NCBI RefSeq assembly: GCF_000315625.1
Contig: NW_005434650.1
Location: 623,561 to 687,560 of the forward strand
DNA from: Guillardia theta CCMP2712
Taxonomy: Eukaryota; Cryptophyceae; Pyrenomonadales; Geminigeraceae
Reading direction: 5' to 3'
Length of the DNA: 64,000 nucleotides
The position numbers and the translations under genes were made by a program. Positions within the stretch are counted from its first letter, which is position 1. Each line of letters opens with the position of its first letter. Under the pieces are notes generated by a model, which saw only the letters and a program-made list of their open reading frames with translations, did no database searches and was not told the DNA's origin. Shown here piece by piece: positions 11,535-23,311 of the stretch.

Positions 11535-12434
11535 ATGTCCGAGGACGCTGCTGGAGCGGGGGGAGGGGAAGCCGCGGAGGAGCGGAGCGGAGAGGAGGAG
11601 GCAGGGGTGTCTCTTACCAAGGATGATATCAAGACCTCGCTCAAGGGACTGTCGAAGACGATTGATGGCAGTGGATACGCGTTCACCATAGCAGAACTGC
11701 CCGGTAGGGGGTTGACGGACATAAAAGAATTGCAGGGGTACGTGCACTTGAGATATGTGAACCTCTCGGGGAATCTGATTACAGAGCTCGATGCTCTTTC
11801 GGAGATGAACCATCTTCTCTCTATCGACCTGTCGAACAACAGATTGGAGAATGTGAAACTGCCTGCGCTGGAATTCCTTCAAATTCTAGATCTCTCGAGG
11901 AATCGTATCAAAGAGATTCAGGAGCTCGCCTTTCCCATGTTGACAAAACTCATCCTCAGCCAGAACCAAATTGAAAGCATCGGAAAGCTGGATGGGAACC
12001 CGAACTTGAAGCACCTGGACCTCGTGGAGAACCAACTAACATCATGCGAAGGACTAGGGGTATCTTCGTTGGAGCAGCTGAAGCTTCGAGCAAACAAGGT
12101 GACAGGACTGAAAGGGCTCGAGAATGTCGTACATGTCACAGAGCTGGACATGAGCGAAAATGCGATCGAAAGCCTGGCAGGGCTGAATCCTGAGGGGAAG
12201 CTGAAGACTTTGATCGTGGCTAATAACCAGATCCCTACCATGGAGGCCTTGGAGGCGCTGGGAGCTTTGAAGTTAGAAAACTTGGACGTGAGAGAGAATC
12301 CGATGATGGAAAACTTTGAGAAGCCAAAGCTGATCAAGACGATCCCCTCCCTCAGCTCGCTGAATGGAGAGCCATTGACCGCTGAAGAGAAGGAGGCAGC
12401 GCTGAAGGAGGAGGAAGCTGCAGAAGCAACATAA
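11535..12434 (+). CDS. LRRC23: LRRC23-like leucine-rich repeat protein
   Basis: About 299 residues and intronless. It begins MSEDAAGAGGGEAAEE, an acidic N-terminus, followed by SLKGLSKTIDGSGYAFTIAE and at least eight short LRRs (LTDIKELQGYVHLRYVNLSG, LLSIDLSNNRLENV, LQILDLSRNRIKEI, LTKLILSQNQIESI, LKHLDLVENQLTSC and others). It closes with an LRR cap (SLSSLNGEPLT) and a short acidic tail. The LTDI..L..Y.HLRYV pattern is characteristic of LRRC23, a component of ciliary radial spokes. The upstream in-frame sequence back to 11307 lacks conserved features, so ATG 11535 was chosen. Function in axonemes is inferred from the family. The gene is convergent with the MTG1-like gene, with stops 117 bp apart. 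Confidence 0.8.
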   Translation: MSEDAAGAGGGEAAEERSGEEEAGVSLTKDDIKTSLKGLSKTIDGSGYAFTIAELPGRGLTDIKELQGYVHLRYVNLSGNLITELDALSEMNHLLSIDLSNNRLENVKLPALEFLQILDLSRNRIKEIQELAFPMLTKLILSQNQIESIGKLDGNPNLKHLDLVENQLTSCEGLGVSSLEQLKLRANKVTGLKGLENVVHVTELDMSENAIESLAGLNPEGKLKTLIVANNQIPTMEALEALGALKLENLDVRENPMMENFEKPKLIKTIPSLSSLNGEPLTAEEKEAALKEEEAAEAT

Positions 12435-12551
12435 TGCGAGGAGTGCGGGTGAAAGAGAAACCTATCATCCTGGGAGATCGCTTTTTAATGATGAAGGGAA
12501 TGGGAGCAAAAAGAGTCAATAAAGAGGATTGCTTGAATTTTTCTGTGCAAT

Positions 12552-13522
12552 TTAGATACTTTCCGGCACTGTGTTGTCTAGGGTATATTTGCAGAGTTTG
12601 CCTGATCTGTAGTTCGCGATGAGGAATTTGGCTGCTTTTGTCAGTGAGATTATATTTTCTATTTTCCCGCTTGTGTTGCGTTTTGCCTGCTCAAACAAGG
12701 ACTGTTTCTCACCCACGGCAGTCAAGATCTCACCAAGGTCAGTGCAATCAGTCGGGAGCGATAATTCTGTGAGGTAGTTGGTTGACTGGCGCATGGAGAG
12801 CATGTGTATAAGAAACTCGGCGAGAATAAGGGGGTCGATGAGCGAGTCTTTGATCGCTCCAGTGAGAGCAAGCTTCAGGCCGTCGATCACATCGAGATCC
12901 ATCTTGACTATCCCGGGGGTGTCCACCAGGAAGGATGGAGGTTTCACATGGAACTGAATGGTGGAAACATGCTTAGTCACTCCTGGAAGCGCCCCTGTGT
13001 TGGCAACTTTGCCCGGACTCTTCTGCTTGCCATCCTTGTAGCCAAAGTTCCTAAGCGTGTTGATCAGAGTGGATTTCCCTGTGTTGGGAATCCCGACTAT
13101 CATGCACAGGAGCGTTCGGTCAAGCCGGGATATCAATCCTCTAGCATGCAGCTCCGAAGGCATCAGCTCCTTGATGTTGGCCCCATGGACTGCTTGCGTG
13201 AAGGTCACAGTGTCCCCCTTGTCCGTGAAGAACTTTCGCCATTTCTCACGCTCGGACGGCAAGATCAGGTCTTGCTTGTTGAGGACTATCACGCGTCTCT
13301 TCCTGGCCAGCAACTCCTGTATCCGTGCACACTCTGAAGTCAAGGGGATCCTTGCATCGCGAACCTCTATCACCTGCCATGCACCATCATTGCGATCGAG
13401 AGCGGTTCCAGGGATCTTACCATGTCCGACACCTTGATGCGCTGCTCGATCTTTCTGACGGCCTCTGCCATGTGCCCGGGGTACCAGTTGATCTTTGAGG
13501 CATCGAAAGAACGGAAAGACAT
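12552..13522 (-). CDS. MTG1: MTG1/YlqF-type circularly permuted GTPase (organelle ribosome assembly)
   Basis: GTPase that in other eukaryotes assists assembly of the large mitochondrial or plastid ribosomal subunit. The start at ATG 13522 gives SFRSFDASKINWYPGHMAEA, the usual N-terminal motif of the family. A 47-nt intron (13420-13374) joins KVSDM to VIEVRDARIPLT. Motif order is permuted as expected: G4 (VLNKQDL) comes before G1 (GIPNTGKST), then G3 (VDTPG). About 308 residues, near normal length, with a C-terminal helical region ending NTVPESI and TAA 12552-12554. The N-terminus lacks an obvious transit peptide unless translation starts further upstream, where Ser/Pro-rich sequence precedes the ATG in frame (non-ATG only). 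Confidence 0.88.
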
Positions 13523-13955
13523 CGAGAACGAGGAGGAGGATGGGGGCGGAGGAGGAGCAGTGGGGGAGGAGGCGGAGCGGGACAAGGAGGGTGCTTGCTG
13601 CCTTTTTAAGTATTTCCATTAAATTTATAGGAAGCAACTATTAAGCAGTTGCTGCCCCGGTGTTGCAGAAATCTTTGCAGGTTGGAAATTCCCACACAGC
13701 CGGAGGGAGCAAGCATGCTTGAGAAGAAAGGAATGAAGGAGCAGGGAGGCAGGGAGCAGGGAGGCAGGGTGGGAGGCAGGGTGAGAGGCAGAGTGGGAGG
13801 TGTGAGACTAACCTTCTAGTGTTGTTCACAACTTCTGCAAAAAACGAATGTTTGTACTTGGTTTCCTTCTACCTCTTCTCGATGCAGTCTCATCTCTCAG
13901 ATCTCCCTCCCTCATACCTCTCCTCGATCCATCTAGACTCATCCTCCCTTGTTGA
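13523..13955. other. Spacer with imperfect GGGAGGCA tandem repeat
   Basis: Upstream of the MTG1 start and downstream of the C2/WD40 gene stop. Positions about 13738-13800 hold a degenerate tandem repeat of AGGCAGGG/AGGCAGAG units. The 5' UTR of the MTG1 gene must lie here. No further gene is recognised. Confidence 0.55.
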
Positions 13956-16900
13956 TCACCAGAGTTTGATGCTGCTGTCCTGTGAAGCAGAGAGCAGGCG
14001 GCCGGAGGAGGTGAAGCACAGGCGAGACACTTTGTTCTCGTGATTGGTATCAATCACGGCGATGCAGGTGTGACTGTACAGGTCCCAAAGTCTGCCAGGC
14101 AGAGGGAGGGAGGGGGACAGGGAGGAAGAGGAAGAGGAAGAGGAAGAGGAAGAGGAAGGGGGGAGGAAGAGGAGAAGCAGATATATCAGGCAAGGGCGTC
14201 AGGAGCGGTCAACCGACTACCTGATGGTCTCGTCATCTGATCCGGAGGCCAGGAAGTGCCGATGGGGCTCGAGGACAAAGTTTTCTCCACAGACAGGGAT
14301 GAAGGTGTTACCTGAGATGAAACATCAGAGAGGACTTGTCAAGTATCACAGTGTCGATCACAGAATATCAACACTTCTCCATGATCGTTCTCCTTGTCGT
14401 CCAGCACCTGCAGATGATAGCTACCTCCCTTCCCAGCAGAGTACGTCACTGCGCATTCCCAGCCATCAGGGAACTGTTCCCCCTTCCTCGTCCTCCCGAT
14501 GCTCGTGTCCCACTTTACCCTGCAGGCCTGCTTGTCCTGCGAGACTCGGGTAATGACGCCGGGACCTCCCTTCGACTCGTCCACGTTGTCCCTCCTCTTC
14601 AGCCACTCCTGTCCTTCACTCGACACCTTCACTCGCATGCCGACCGCAGGAGGCGTCTCTCTGCCCACCAGCAGAGCATCAGGCGAGATCGGCACCCAGC
14701 CGCCATAGTCGGCTCCATCGGGAGGGCCTGTGCCGTCAGCGCCTGAGATCTTGCATGCTCTGGTGAGGTAGTCCGGTAGCAGGTCGCCGACGACGCCGTG
14801 CCAAGACCCCATGAAGTCATCTCCTGTACCGTTCCAGTCCCAGACCTCCACTCTGACAGGGATGTTGCGCACGCTGCTGCCTGTGGGCGACTTGATGTCT
14901 CGAATCTCGGGAAGGATGAAGAAGAATGTTTCGTTCCATCTCGGATTCCTGTTCTGTTTCATCACCCTGGTCCGGGCGGACTTCTCCTCAACCTTATACA
15001 ACTTCCCGCTCACTTTCACGATCCCCCCCACGATCACCACAGCGAACGGATCACTGGAGCCCTCGCCGTCCATTCCAACGTCCGCCACGTCCAGGTCCCT
15101 TGCCTTCAACAGGCTGATGGTGACGCAACAAAACCGCTGGCACTCTTCGCCGGTCCGGTACTCCGACATCGTCAGCTGCGACTGAGCCCGCCTGGGGCTC
15201 TCGAAGCTCGGGTTCTCATCCTGAACCACCTCATGGAGTTGAGAGACGAGGACGGAGGTGAACGAGGAGAGGCTGGTCACGTAGGCGCTATGACCCTCTA
15301 GTCTTGTTATGATCTTGGACTGCAGATGGTCCATCACTATGATCGACTGATCGCTAGTGGCCACGTACAGCCGCCCCCCGTACGACAGCAAGTCATTGCA
15401 GATGTTGCCCTGGAGGTCCACCATGGCGAGGGCCGCGAAGCTGAAGACATCCCAGATCCTGACTGTAGTGTCCATGGAGCCTGAGAAGATGCGTCGATCG
15501 TCGACACACAGTGCGGTGATGGAGCTAGTGGAAGGAGAGGACAAGCATCAGTCATACTCGCAAGCCAACAACTTCTTCTGCCTACCTGTTGTGACCTTTG
15601 AGCACCCCTAAGGGCTCGGGCCCTTCCGCGTCGGCTCCCTTATCTCCTATGAATGTTGCATCGTAGACATGGATGTTCCGATCGCTGGATGCTGTGTACA
15701 GTCTGACGAGCCCGTGAGCAAGTTCATGGCGGATGTTGGGGTTGATTCGCCTGTGTACCAGGCATGTGATGTTGCCCTGGTGCCGGTTGAACTTCTGCAG
15801 ACAGGGGATGGTCGAATTGGATTGAAGCATCTCCTCTGCGATTTGAAAGGTGTGGAGGTAGTTTGAACCCGTGAACAGCTGGAGTGAGTACCTGCCGCTG
15901 CCAACCGCCAGGCAAGAGACCACCTCATCGAAGTACAGGTCAATCACTCTGATACATTCACCCGTCGTCATATCCCAAACTCTCACAGTCTTGTCCATCG
16001 ACGAGGAGAAGAGCAGGTTCTCATGCTGGCCGAGGCTCGTCACTGTCTGGTAGTGACCCCAGAGTGTTCTTTCGCACGACGTTGACAACATCTCGCAGAA
16101 GTCAACCTGCCGATTCCGAATCGTCGGCTCGTGCATCTCGTCTAGGGTTTCTTTCTTGAGGTAGGGGAGATCGCAAGGTCGAATCAATTCCTCTACCACA
16201 GAGAGGAACATGTTTCTCAAGTCGTTCAATATCCGATGACGTGCTTTCCGTGACCCTGGTTGGTTCTCGGGGCAACAGCAACAATCCGCATCGGATGATC
16301 GAACTTTCTTCTGATCGATGTCTGGGAGCATTTGTTAGTTGGTTTCAACTGCTTCACAGTCCTCGCCTGTTAGATTCAGCTCTTCATTCACTGCAACCTT
16401 CAAATCTTGGAGCTTCAAGATCTGCGCAAGAATATCCTGAATGTACTCAACGATACTGGAGGGATCGGTCTTGGATTTGAACACCATGGCGATCATCAAG
16501 CACTTGTAAGCCAGCACTTTATCCTCGTCATCACCTTGTAACATTGACAACACCTTGTTCGCCAACCGTTTCACGTCACTCAGGAGCGAGTCCGCGGCAT
16601 AGAGCTGGTTGAGAATCTGAGCACTGACAGACTTGATCAGGCCTTCGATCATGGCGTGAAGATCCTTCTTCACTGAAGGGTTGATCCCATTCCTCACAAC
16701 CTCCAAGCTGCAGAGACTCGTGAGCTCGTAAAACACCACTAGCACAGCTGCTGACCTTGATCTCATCTTCTGCAAGATGGTCTGAGACGTCTGAGCCTTG
16801 AAGCTCAGGTCAGAGTTGTCCACAACAACCTCTGGCCCCCAAGGTCTTCGGATGACTGTCTCGTCCTCTTCTCTTGTCACCGTCTGCTCCATCTCACTTC

Positions 16901-18122
16901 CTTCATCCTCCATGTGCTGCCCGTCTTGAAGCCTCAGGCTCAGCAGGACTTGACCAGCATGCGAGGAGTCCGCCTTCCGTTGCACAGCATGGAAAGCTCT
17001 GGAGTCATCAGGAGTGAGCGAGAACCTAACGAGCAACTGTTCAGCAAGAGGAGCAGAGAAACACTCGGACAGCTGACCATCTCTCTGAACGCTCTCCTTT
17101 GACCAGGTCCCTTGAGAAGTTCACGTACACTTGGCCGATCAAGTCATCCCGGTCGTCGTTGGCGTCCCACACCTGCACTATGAGTGGGAGCGACGCTCCG
17201 GCCTGGTCAAAGGACATCGAGAATGTTTCATTCCATTCCTACACAGCATCAAGACATGTGATGAACGATCATCGAACCTCACAGGACGGTATGTTTCGTA
17301 TACAGTCTTGCTTCTGAACCTCTCTGTTCCGTCATACCTCAAGACCACGTAAGGGTCACAACCGTCCCTGTCAGAGATTCCAACAGCATCCATCTGCGGC
17401 AGCCCCTCTGCTCTCAGTATCCCGATCTCGAGGAAGCGTCTCTCGCCGAGCATGCCTGACAAGCAGGAGGCGTCACGAGCTGGCTATCAAAGTCGTTGAG
17501 CACCGGGCGAGTCTTGGACGTTCCTTGAACCCCTGCTGACCTTGTAGATGGGGTATGTATCCGTGTAGACATGAAAGAGCTTGTACGCGAGTCGCAAGGC
17601 CCACTCTGTCGTCTGGCTGAACTTCTCGTTCTCCTGGAGCGCTTGCTCCGTTTCTCGTCGTCGTTGTACATCTTTGGGCAGCGACAGAGTGTTACCAAGA
17701 GACCTGCAACGGCATGTATGATGCGGCAGCGAGGAGGATCATTGAGTCGACCTTATGATCGAGAGGTTCTCCTCCGGGTCTGCTCTCCCTTCAGAGGGAG
17801 GATGGTATGTTCCTGTAGAGTCTCCGTCTGTGCCTGCAGCAGGGGCTATGTTTCCTCCACTCCCCCGAATCACCATCCCCCGCTCCAACGTGGTCGTGAC
17901 ATCGTTGAGAGGCTGATGGAACGTCTCTTGCTTGTTCTGGTAGGAAGAGTTCGTCCTCCAGTCTCCCACATGCCTGCTCTTCCGGAATCCCATCTGCACC
18001 AGGCACCCCATCCCGTGCAGCCCTTCCTGTTGGGGGTATGGCCGAGACATGGCTGCTCGCACATCTTTCTTGTACTCCTCGAACTCTTCGTCAAGCTTCT
18101 TTAGCCGCGCCTCCTTGTTCAT
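13956..18122 (-). CDS. Large multi-domain protein: C2 - helical - WD40 - C2 - WD40
   Basis: One gene from ATG 18122 to TGA 13956-13958, spliced through many short introns (about 39-75 nt). Order: a charged N-terminal helix ([15 protein letters not shown]); a first C2 domain ([20 protein letters not shown] ... [10 protein letters not shown] ... [10 protein letters not shown] ... [15 protein letters not shown]); a helical region ([37 protein letters not shown]); WD40 blades ([54 protein letters not shown]); a second C2 domain ([18 protein letters not shown] ... [12 protein letters not shown] ... [10 protein letters not shown] ... [16 protein letters not shown]); a segment ending CRVKWD like a Mib/HERC2 module; then two more WD40 blades ([32 protein letters not shown]). 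The acidic C2 loops suggest Ca2+-dependent membrane binding. I know no family with this order; function unknown. Confidence 0.75.
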
Positions 18123-18133
18123 AGCTGCCTTGC

Positions 18134-18316
18134 TCCTCCCTCTCCCTCTCCCTCTCCCTCTCCCTCTCCCTCTCCCTCTCCCTCCTCCCTCCTCCCTCTT
18201 CCTCCCTCTCCCTCTCCCTCTCCCTCTCCCTCTCCCTCTCCCTCTCCCTCTCCCTCTCCCTCTCCCTCTCCCTCTCCCTCTCCCTCTCCCTCTCCCTCTC
18301 CCTCTCCCTCCCTCCC
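18134..18316. repeat. (CTCCCT)n hexanucleotide microsatellite
   Basis: About 180 bp of nearly pure CTCCCT repeat begins 12 bp upstream of the ATG (18122) of the C2/WD40 gene. On the sense strand of that gene it is GGGAGA-rich, so it forms its 5' UTR or core promoter. Confidence 0.92.
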
Positions 18317-18647
18317 CTCTCCTCTCGTTCTCGCCCCTGCGGTCTTAACAGTAGTAACCCAGCGCCATTCCCACAAACTGTCCAACGGAGGTGGGTGAGA
18401 CAGGCTATTCAGGGGGGTAGGGGTAGGTGGAATCAGATCCACCGACAGCAACTAGCAGACAGCATAGAAGAGATCATGGTATCATGAACAATCAAGCGAG
18501 AAGTTGTAAAGATATGATGTGTCAGACTCGCTGCTGTCTGCTTCCTACCCATGAGGCACGTGAAGGGGACTTGTGTGGTGGTTGGAGACGAGTGGAGAAT
18601 TATCACAGTCAACAATAGCAAAATGACTTTGTGTTTCACTGACGCCT
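18317..18647. other. Spacer between TrmH-family gene stop and C2/WD40 gene promoter
   Basis: No gene seen. It contains one GGGGGGTAGGGGTAGG motif (about 18413-18428) of the dispersed G-rich type. Confidence 0.5.
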
Positions 18648-19860
18648 CTACTCTTCGTTTCTGCATGCAACCTGTGCTTTCTTCGTGTCTTCGTCCGCCG
18701 TCTCTCCTCCCGTTGTCCACATCAGTCTGCGATTCAAGTTAGCCTCGATCAACATCCCAGGAAGAAGAAGCAAAGACCTCCGTTCTTCCTCAGAGAAGCT
18801 CTCCAATGACAATCCTTCTCTCACTCTCAACTGCTATAGCATCACCCAAGAGCAGCAGATGGCAGACTCTTCTTCCAACCTCTCGCACCCCCAAGTGGTT
18901 TAAAGTAGCGTATTGATACAAAAGACGATCTGCCTCGTGAGGCTCCAAGTCTGCATCGCCGAGGTCAAGACCCACAGGAGATGGTTCGCATGCTTGCCAG
19001 ACCTGTCATCTTTCCTCCCAGCGCCAGCTCCCGCTTCCTCCTCCCCCTGGCGAACAGGTCATCGTGCTCAAAGCGTATGCTGGAAGGCGGCCACTCCCAC
19101 CAGTGAATGCAGATTCCCGCTGCAACGCTGACGTTGAAACTCTCCGTCAGCCCTGACAAAATTCAACGACGTCATGACCAACTCAGATTGAAAGGATAGC
19201 ATCTTGTGATCGTTTACACAGGGGAATACATGAATACCATGCATGTCAATGCAGAAATCGCCATCGCACAGCTCTGACATCTCCTGTGAGTTACTTAAGC
19301 TCCTGGTGTAAGGCGTCGCTTCTTCTCACCGAGGAGACGCCATTCTTCTCGTTGCCTATGATCAATGCTGTCTTCTTGCCGAAGTCAACCTCACTGGCAG
19401 GAATATGAGTCCTCTCTCCCTCCTCCTTCAAGATTGCCTGAGCTCTACAGGGTTTCTCGCGGTGTCAGTTTGAGGGTTTCGTGGCTTGGCAGCGAGGATC
19501 TGGGAAAAACCTTCTTGACGGAGGTGATGCAGGCAGTCTCCAGCGGTCTACGAATGAGAGTGACAACCCTCCAGCTGGCACCCAGCACTCACGTTGTGGA
19601 AGTGAATCCTCAGCCACTGCTCCCCGCCTTTCGTGATCGACTTGGAGAGGCTGGTCCTTCTTTGCGGCTTGTCCCTCACATAGCGGATGACATGCAGGTC
19701 GAGCAGCCCCAACGCCTCCGCCGTTCGCATCACTGCCGCATGGTTCCCAGGGTCTTGCACCCCATCAATGACAATTCGAAATCCGGACATCCTGTTAAGG
19801 ACAGCTCTCTGCAGCTTTGCGAGCCTCTGAGGAAGAGCGCTGATTACAACCGATATCTCA
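18648..19860 (-). CDS. SpoU/TrmH-family RNA 2'-O-ribose methyltransferase
   Basis: Knotted SPOUT methyltransferase that transfers a methyl group from S-adenosylmethionine to tRNA or rRNA ribose. Motif 1 is RIVIDGVQDPGNHAAVMRT, motif 2 is ALIIGNEKNGVSSEMSELC and motif 3 is ESFNVSVAAGICIHW. The N-terminal lead-in LPQRLAKLQRAVLNRM is typical of TrmH. A C-terminal extension runs through two more exons (DLEPHEADRLLYQYATLNHL; SLESFSEEERRSLLLLPGML) to the stop at 18648. Introns are short: about 46 nt between HFHN and TAGDCLHHL, then 52 and 49 nt. The start codon is not found; an upstream exon (possibly MLRGLGQWGDLK near 20012) may supply it. Substrate (tRNA Gm18 versus rRNA) and compartment cannot be told. 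Confidence 0.82.
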
Positions 19861-20353
19861 GCAGCTCAAGCCCTCTTGCCTGAGGAGCGACGGGCAACAG
19901 CATGTGAATCATCGGCCCCCTGCCAGCCTGAAATACCAATCACATCTCCCGAACGAGTGTCTAGCAGCAGCTCTGCTGCTATCGCTCTCCTACCCTGACA
20001 AGTTTCAGATCTCCCCACTGCCCTAGCCCCCTCAGCATACTCCCATCCTCTTGCCTGCTCTGCCTCACTCCGTCCTCCCTACCCCAGTCCCCCTACACGT
20101 GTTTGATCGCCCGATCGGACGAGTGCATGTTTCAAGGGGCTATCCCTCGTCCCCCCGCTGATCCATTCCGTTCAGCTGCTGCTTATGCTGCTCACATTTG
20201 AGCGTGAGGCCGAGATTAAGTAGAGGAGAGGAGAGGAGAGGAGGGGAGAGGAGTGGAGAGAGGAGGAGAGGAGAGGAGAGGAGAGGAGAGGAACAGGGAA
20301 GAGAGGAGAGGAGAGAGGTGAGGTGAGGACAGGAGAGGTGAGGTGAGGAGACA
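19861..20353. other. 5' region shared by TrmH-family gene (-) and pseudokinase gene (+)
   Basis: Divergent spacer. It probably contains the missing first exon of the methyltransferase and ends in a GA-rich repeat directly in front of the pseudokinase ATG. No other gene is recognised. Confidence 0.45.
20222..20351. repeat. (GGAGA)n microsatellite abutting a start codon
   Basis: About 130 bp of GAGAGG/GGTGAG repeats end two bases before the ATG at 20354 of the pseudokinase gene. Purine-rich on the sense strand, like the repeat in front of the C2/WD40 gene. Confidence 0.9.
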
Positions 20354-23311
20354 ATGGACTCGTTGGCAATTGTGAAGGACATTCTGGTGCTGGTCCAATG
20401 CTTGGTCGAAGACAGCTCCTTTCTGGCATTGTGCAAGAAGACGAAGTTGGAAGAGGGCCTTAACACCCTGGTTGACATGAAAGAGAAAACCGCCAACATG
20501 AAATGGCCTAATGTCCCATCAGATATGACGCTCAACAGGCTGCTGAGGTTGCTCGCTGTGACCAAAGGGTTCCTCGGCTCGTTTAAAGATCCGCGGAAGA
20601 GTTCTGATGAGCTTGAAGTGTTCGAGAAGAGCATAGAAGGGACGATTCAGTCAGTCACAGGATTCTGGCAGAAAGCTCTTGTTGAAGCAGCCAACCCCGA
20701 TGAAGAAGAGGATGCCGATTGGTGGCCATTCGACGTGCAGATGAAGACTTTGGAAGGGTTCACACCGGAGACCCTGGAGATTGATAGGAACCTGCAGGGG
20801 TTGCCAGTGAAGCAGATCTATGCTGGAGAGGGGAAGATCATCGGTGTGGGAACATACGACGGGGTAGAGGTTCATGTAAAGATGCCGAACAAGAATCTCT
20901 ACAACTCAGCGATAGTCAAGAAAGCCCTGGAGGAATTCTCAACAGAGAAGTGCATGCTTGAAGCTATGTTTCATCCATACATTGCCACATGCCTGGGGGG
21001 CCTAACAGTTGACCCGCAATCTAATCAGCCTCTGATGTGGCTGGTATACGAGAAGTTCAGCATGAATCTGGTTGATGCTGTGAATAAGAAGGTGCTGGAG
21101 AGCGAGGACACACGGCTGCGAATCATCTGGGGGGTCCTGCAAGCCATCTCTTACTTGCATGTTGAGTTTCGACCCCCTGAGGGTGACAAGACTCAGCCTT
21201 TCATCTTGGGCAACTTGAAGCCGAGCGATATCATGCTGGTTACCGACAATATCCCGAAGCTGTTCGAGCTTGGACGAACCAAGGTCAGCGACAAGTACCT
21301 GCGATCGTTGACTGGGATACCAGTGGTCATCGAGTACATGGCGCCCGAGCAGATCAAGTCGCACCAGATGACGACAGAGGCAGATATCTACTCCTTCGGG
21401 CTTGTTGCACGTTACGTATGGACGGGCAAGACGCCGACGAATGAAGGGCGGCCTGTGTCAAAGGTAGCTACATCTTCTGCAGCAGAGCGTTGGATGCCGA
21501 ACAGGTTGATGGACGGAATGCCCAACGGAATCTCTGCCACACTCCATCAATGCATCAAGCCAGACCCGAGCAATCGACCAGATGCAAAGCAAGCTCTTCA
21601 CAAGATGAAGTTCGAGATGGGGATGATTAAACAATCAATCATGCACGGGGGCGATGTCAACGGACAGAACGAGATGCCATTCTGGCGGGAGCTGAACATC
21701 TGGAAGTTTGGAGATCCGGACACTGAGTCCGGCAGCCTGACCAGCTCGAGGGTGTTTGACGATGACGATGATGATTCTGGCTTCGACGACGATCTCTACG
21801 GGATCAAGCAAGCGACGATCGACAAGTTGGACTCCATAATTGAGCAGTTTGAGCAGGTAAGTGACCTGGGGAAGGCGAATGGTGCTGACGATGAATGCCC
21901 AGCAAATCAACGAGAAGAAGCTTCTGATGGATTCAGATGAGCTGATGCAGCTGAAAAAGACAGTGTCGTCTGAGACCATGAAGGCAAGCTTCAATGAGAT
22001 CATTGAAAGTATCAAACAGTCTGGGATGCCGGACCCCGGGTTGGGACCGGGAGATTCGGAAAAGAAGCTCGTGGAGCTGTGTGAAGCGACCTTCTTCACA
22101 AAAGCAACGGGGGCGAAGTCTAAGTCTGAGCTTGCGAGAGTAGAGCGTGACCTGTCGAGCATGAAGGGTATGTGGATTGAAGGTGGAGAAAAAGGATTTT
22201 GATCGCGCTATGCAGACGCATTCAGCATCGTTCTGTACAGATCAGAAGAAGAGTCAGGAAAAGACATGCATCTAGTTGAGCTACACTTGAACGGGGTAAA
22301 GCTCGATGCGCAAATTCTTACATGAAAGTTGAATTTATGTTTCAAGGGCTTCACTTGGAAGTTCTTGAAGGAGATGTTGGTTCAGAAACTGGGAATGAAA
22401 GAGGTGAGTGTCCTTTTGAACATGTTTCGACCAGTTTTGCAGTGAATGCACTTTCACTCTCCGTCATCTCCCGACGCCTTGTGGAGGACTGATGGGTTGA
22501 CGCAGATCCATGGGATAAAGTTCGAGCTCATGGATTCGTCGGAGCAGTATCTGTGCCGAAATGAGGACGAGTGGATGGTGTGCTTGATTATTTTCAATCC
22601 GTGACAGCCTCTCACGTAGCTGGCAAGACCTGTGTACAGGCGATACTGAAGCAGCCGGAGGCGATGGCGAAGGCCTACCTCATGAGGGAGGTGACACGCT
22701 CCCCTGCTGCTGATGCGACCGTTGAAGTTGGTGGTTGCAAACGCAGGCGCCCATGAAGGCGTTCAAGGTTTCGTTGCCGGTGACGCTATCGAAGGGAGGG
22801 GAGGTGGGGAGGTTGCTGACCACGAAAGCAGGTCAGCACGAGCTCTCAGCCCGCGTTCCACAAGAAGAAGATCTCTTACGAGAACTTCTACGACTCGCCC
22901 GTCATGTACATCCTGTCGAGCAACAGTCAGGTGGGTCGAGTTTCCGTCTCTACAGGGGAGTCATTCTGGATTTCCTGCAGAACGTGCAGCCGTCGAAGGA
23001 TACGAAGATCTTCGTGAAGAAGAGGGAGAAGGCAGATTCCGCTTGCTGCTCTCACAAAGTACTGACGCTTCTCCTCAAGACGGCGGTGAACTTCAGGATA
23101 CGATCCTCGACCAGAGCAAAGGAGGAGGTAAGTTCGAGCCTGCCTGAGTTTCAGGTGGATGGAGAAGTTGACAAGTGATGGCTAGACTTCTTATCTGTAC
23201 CTGACGGAGACTGAGACGAACATCGTCCACACACTGAAGGTGATGCAGAGACATCGGGAGAGTGAGCTGACGCTGGAGCAGATCTTCGTGAAGTGGAGCG
23301 AGGAAGGTTGA
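20354..23311 (+). CDS. Helical N-terminal domain + pseudokinase + long C-terminal region
   Basis: First exon of about 500 codons. Residues 1-110 are helical (IVKDILVLVQCLVEDSSFLA ... LLRLLAVTKGFLG). From about 140 to 420 a protein-kinase fold follows: the beta3 lysine is kept (VEVHVK, K176) and so is the APE-like MAPEQI, with DIYSFGLVARYVWTG after it. The catalytic HRD is replaced by LGNLKPSDIM (285-294) and the DFG by FELGRT (304-309), so phosphotransfer is unlikely. An acidic stretch (FDDDDDDSGFDDDLYG) and several small exons follow (SFNEIIESIKQSGMPDP; GFTWKFLKEMLVQKLGMKE; KKKISYENFYDSPVMYILSS; LYLTETETNIVHTLKVMQRH) to TGA 23309-23311. The helical-bundle plus pseudokinase order recalls MLKL and plant kinase-like proteins, but homology is not established. 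Exon joins after 21860 are approximate. Confidence 0.7.
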
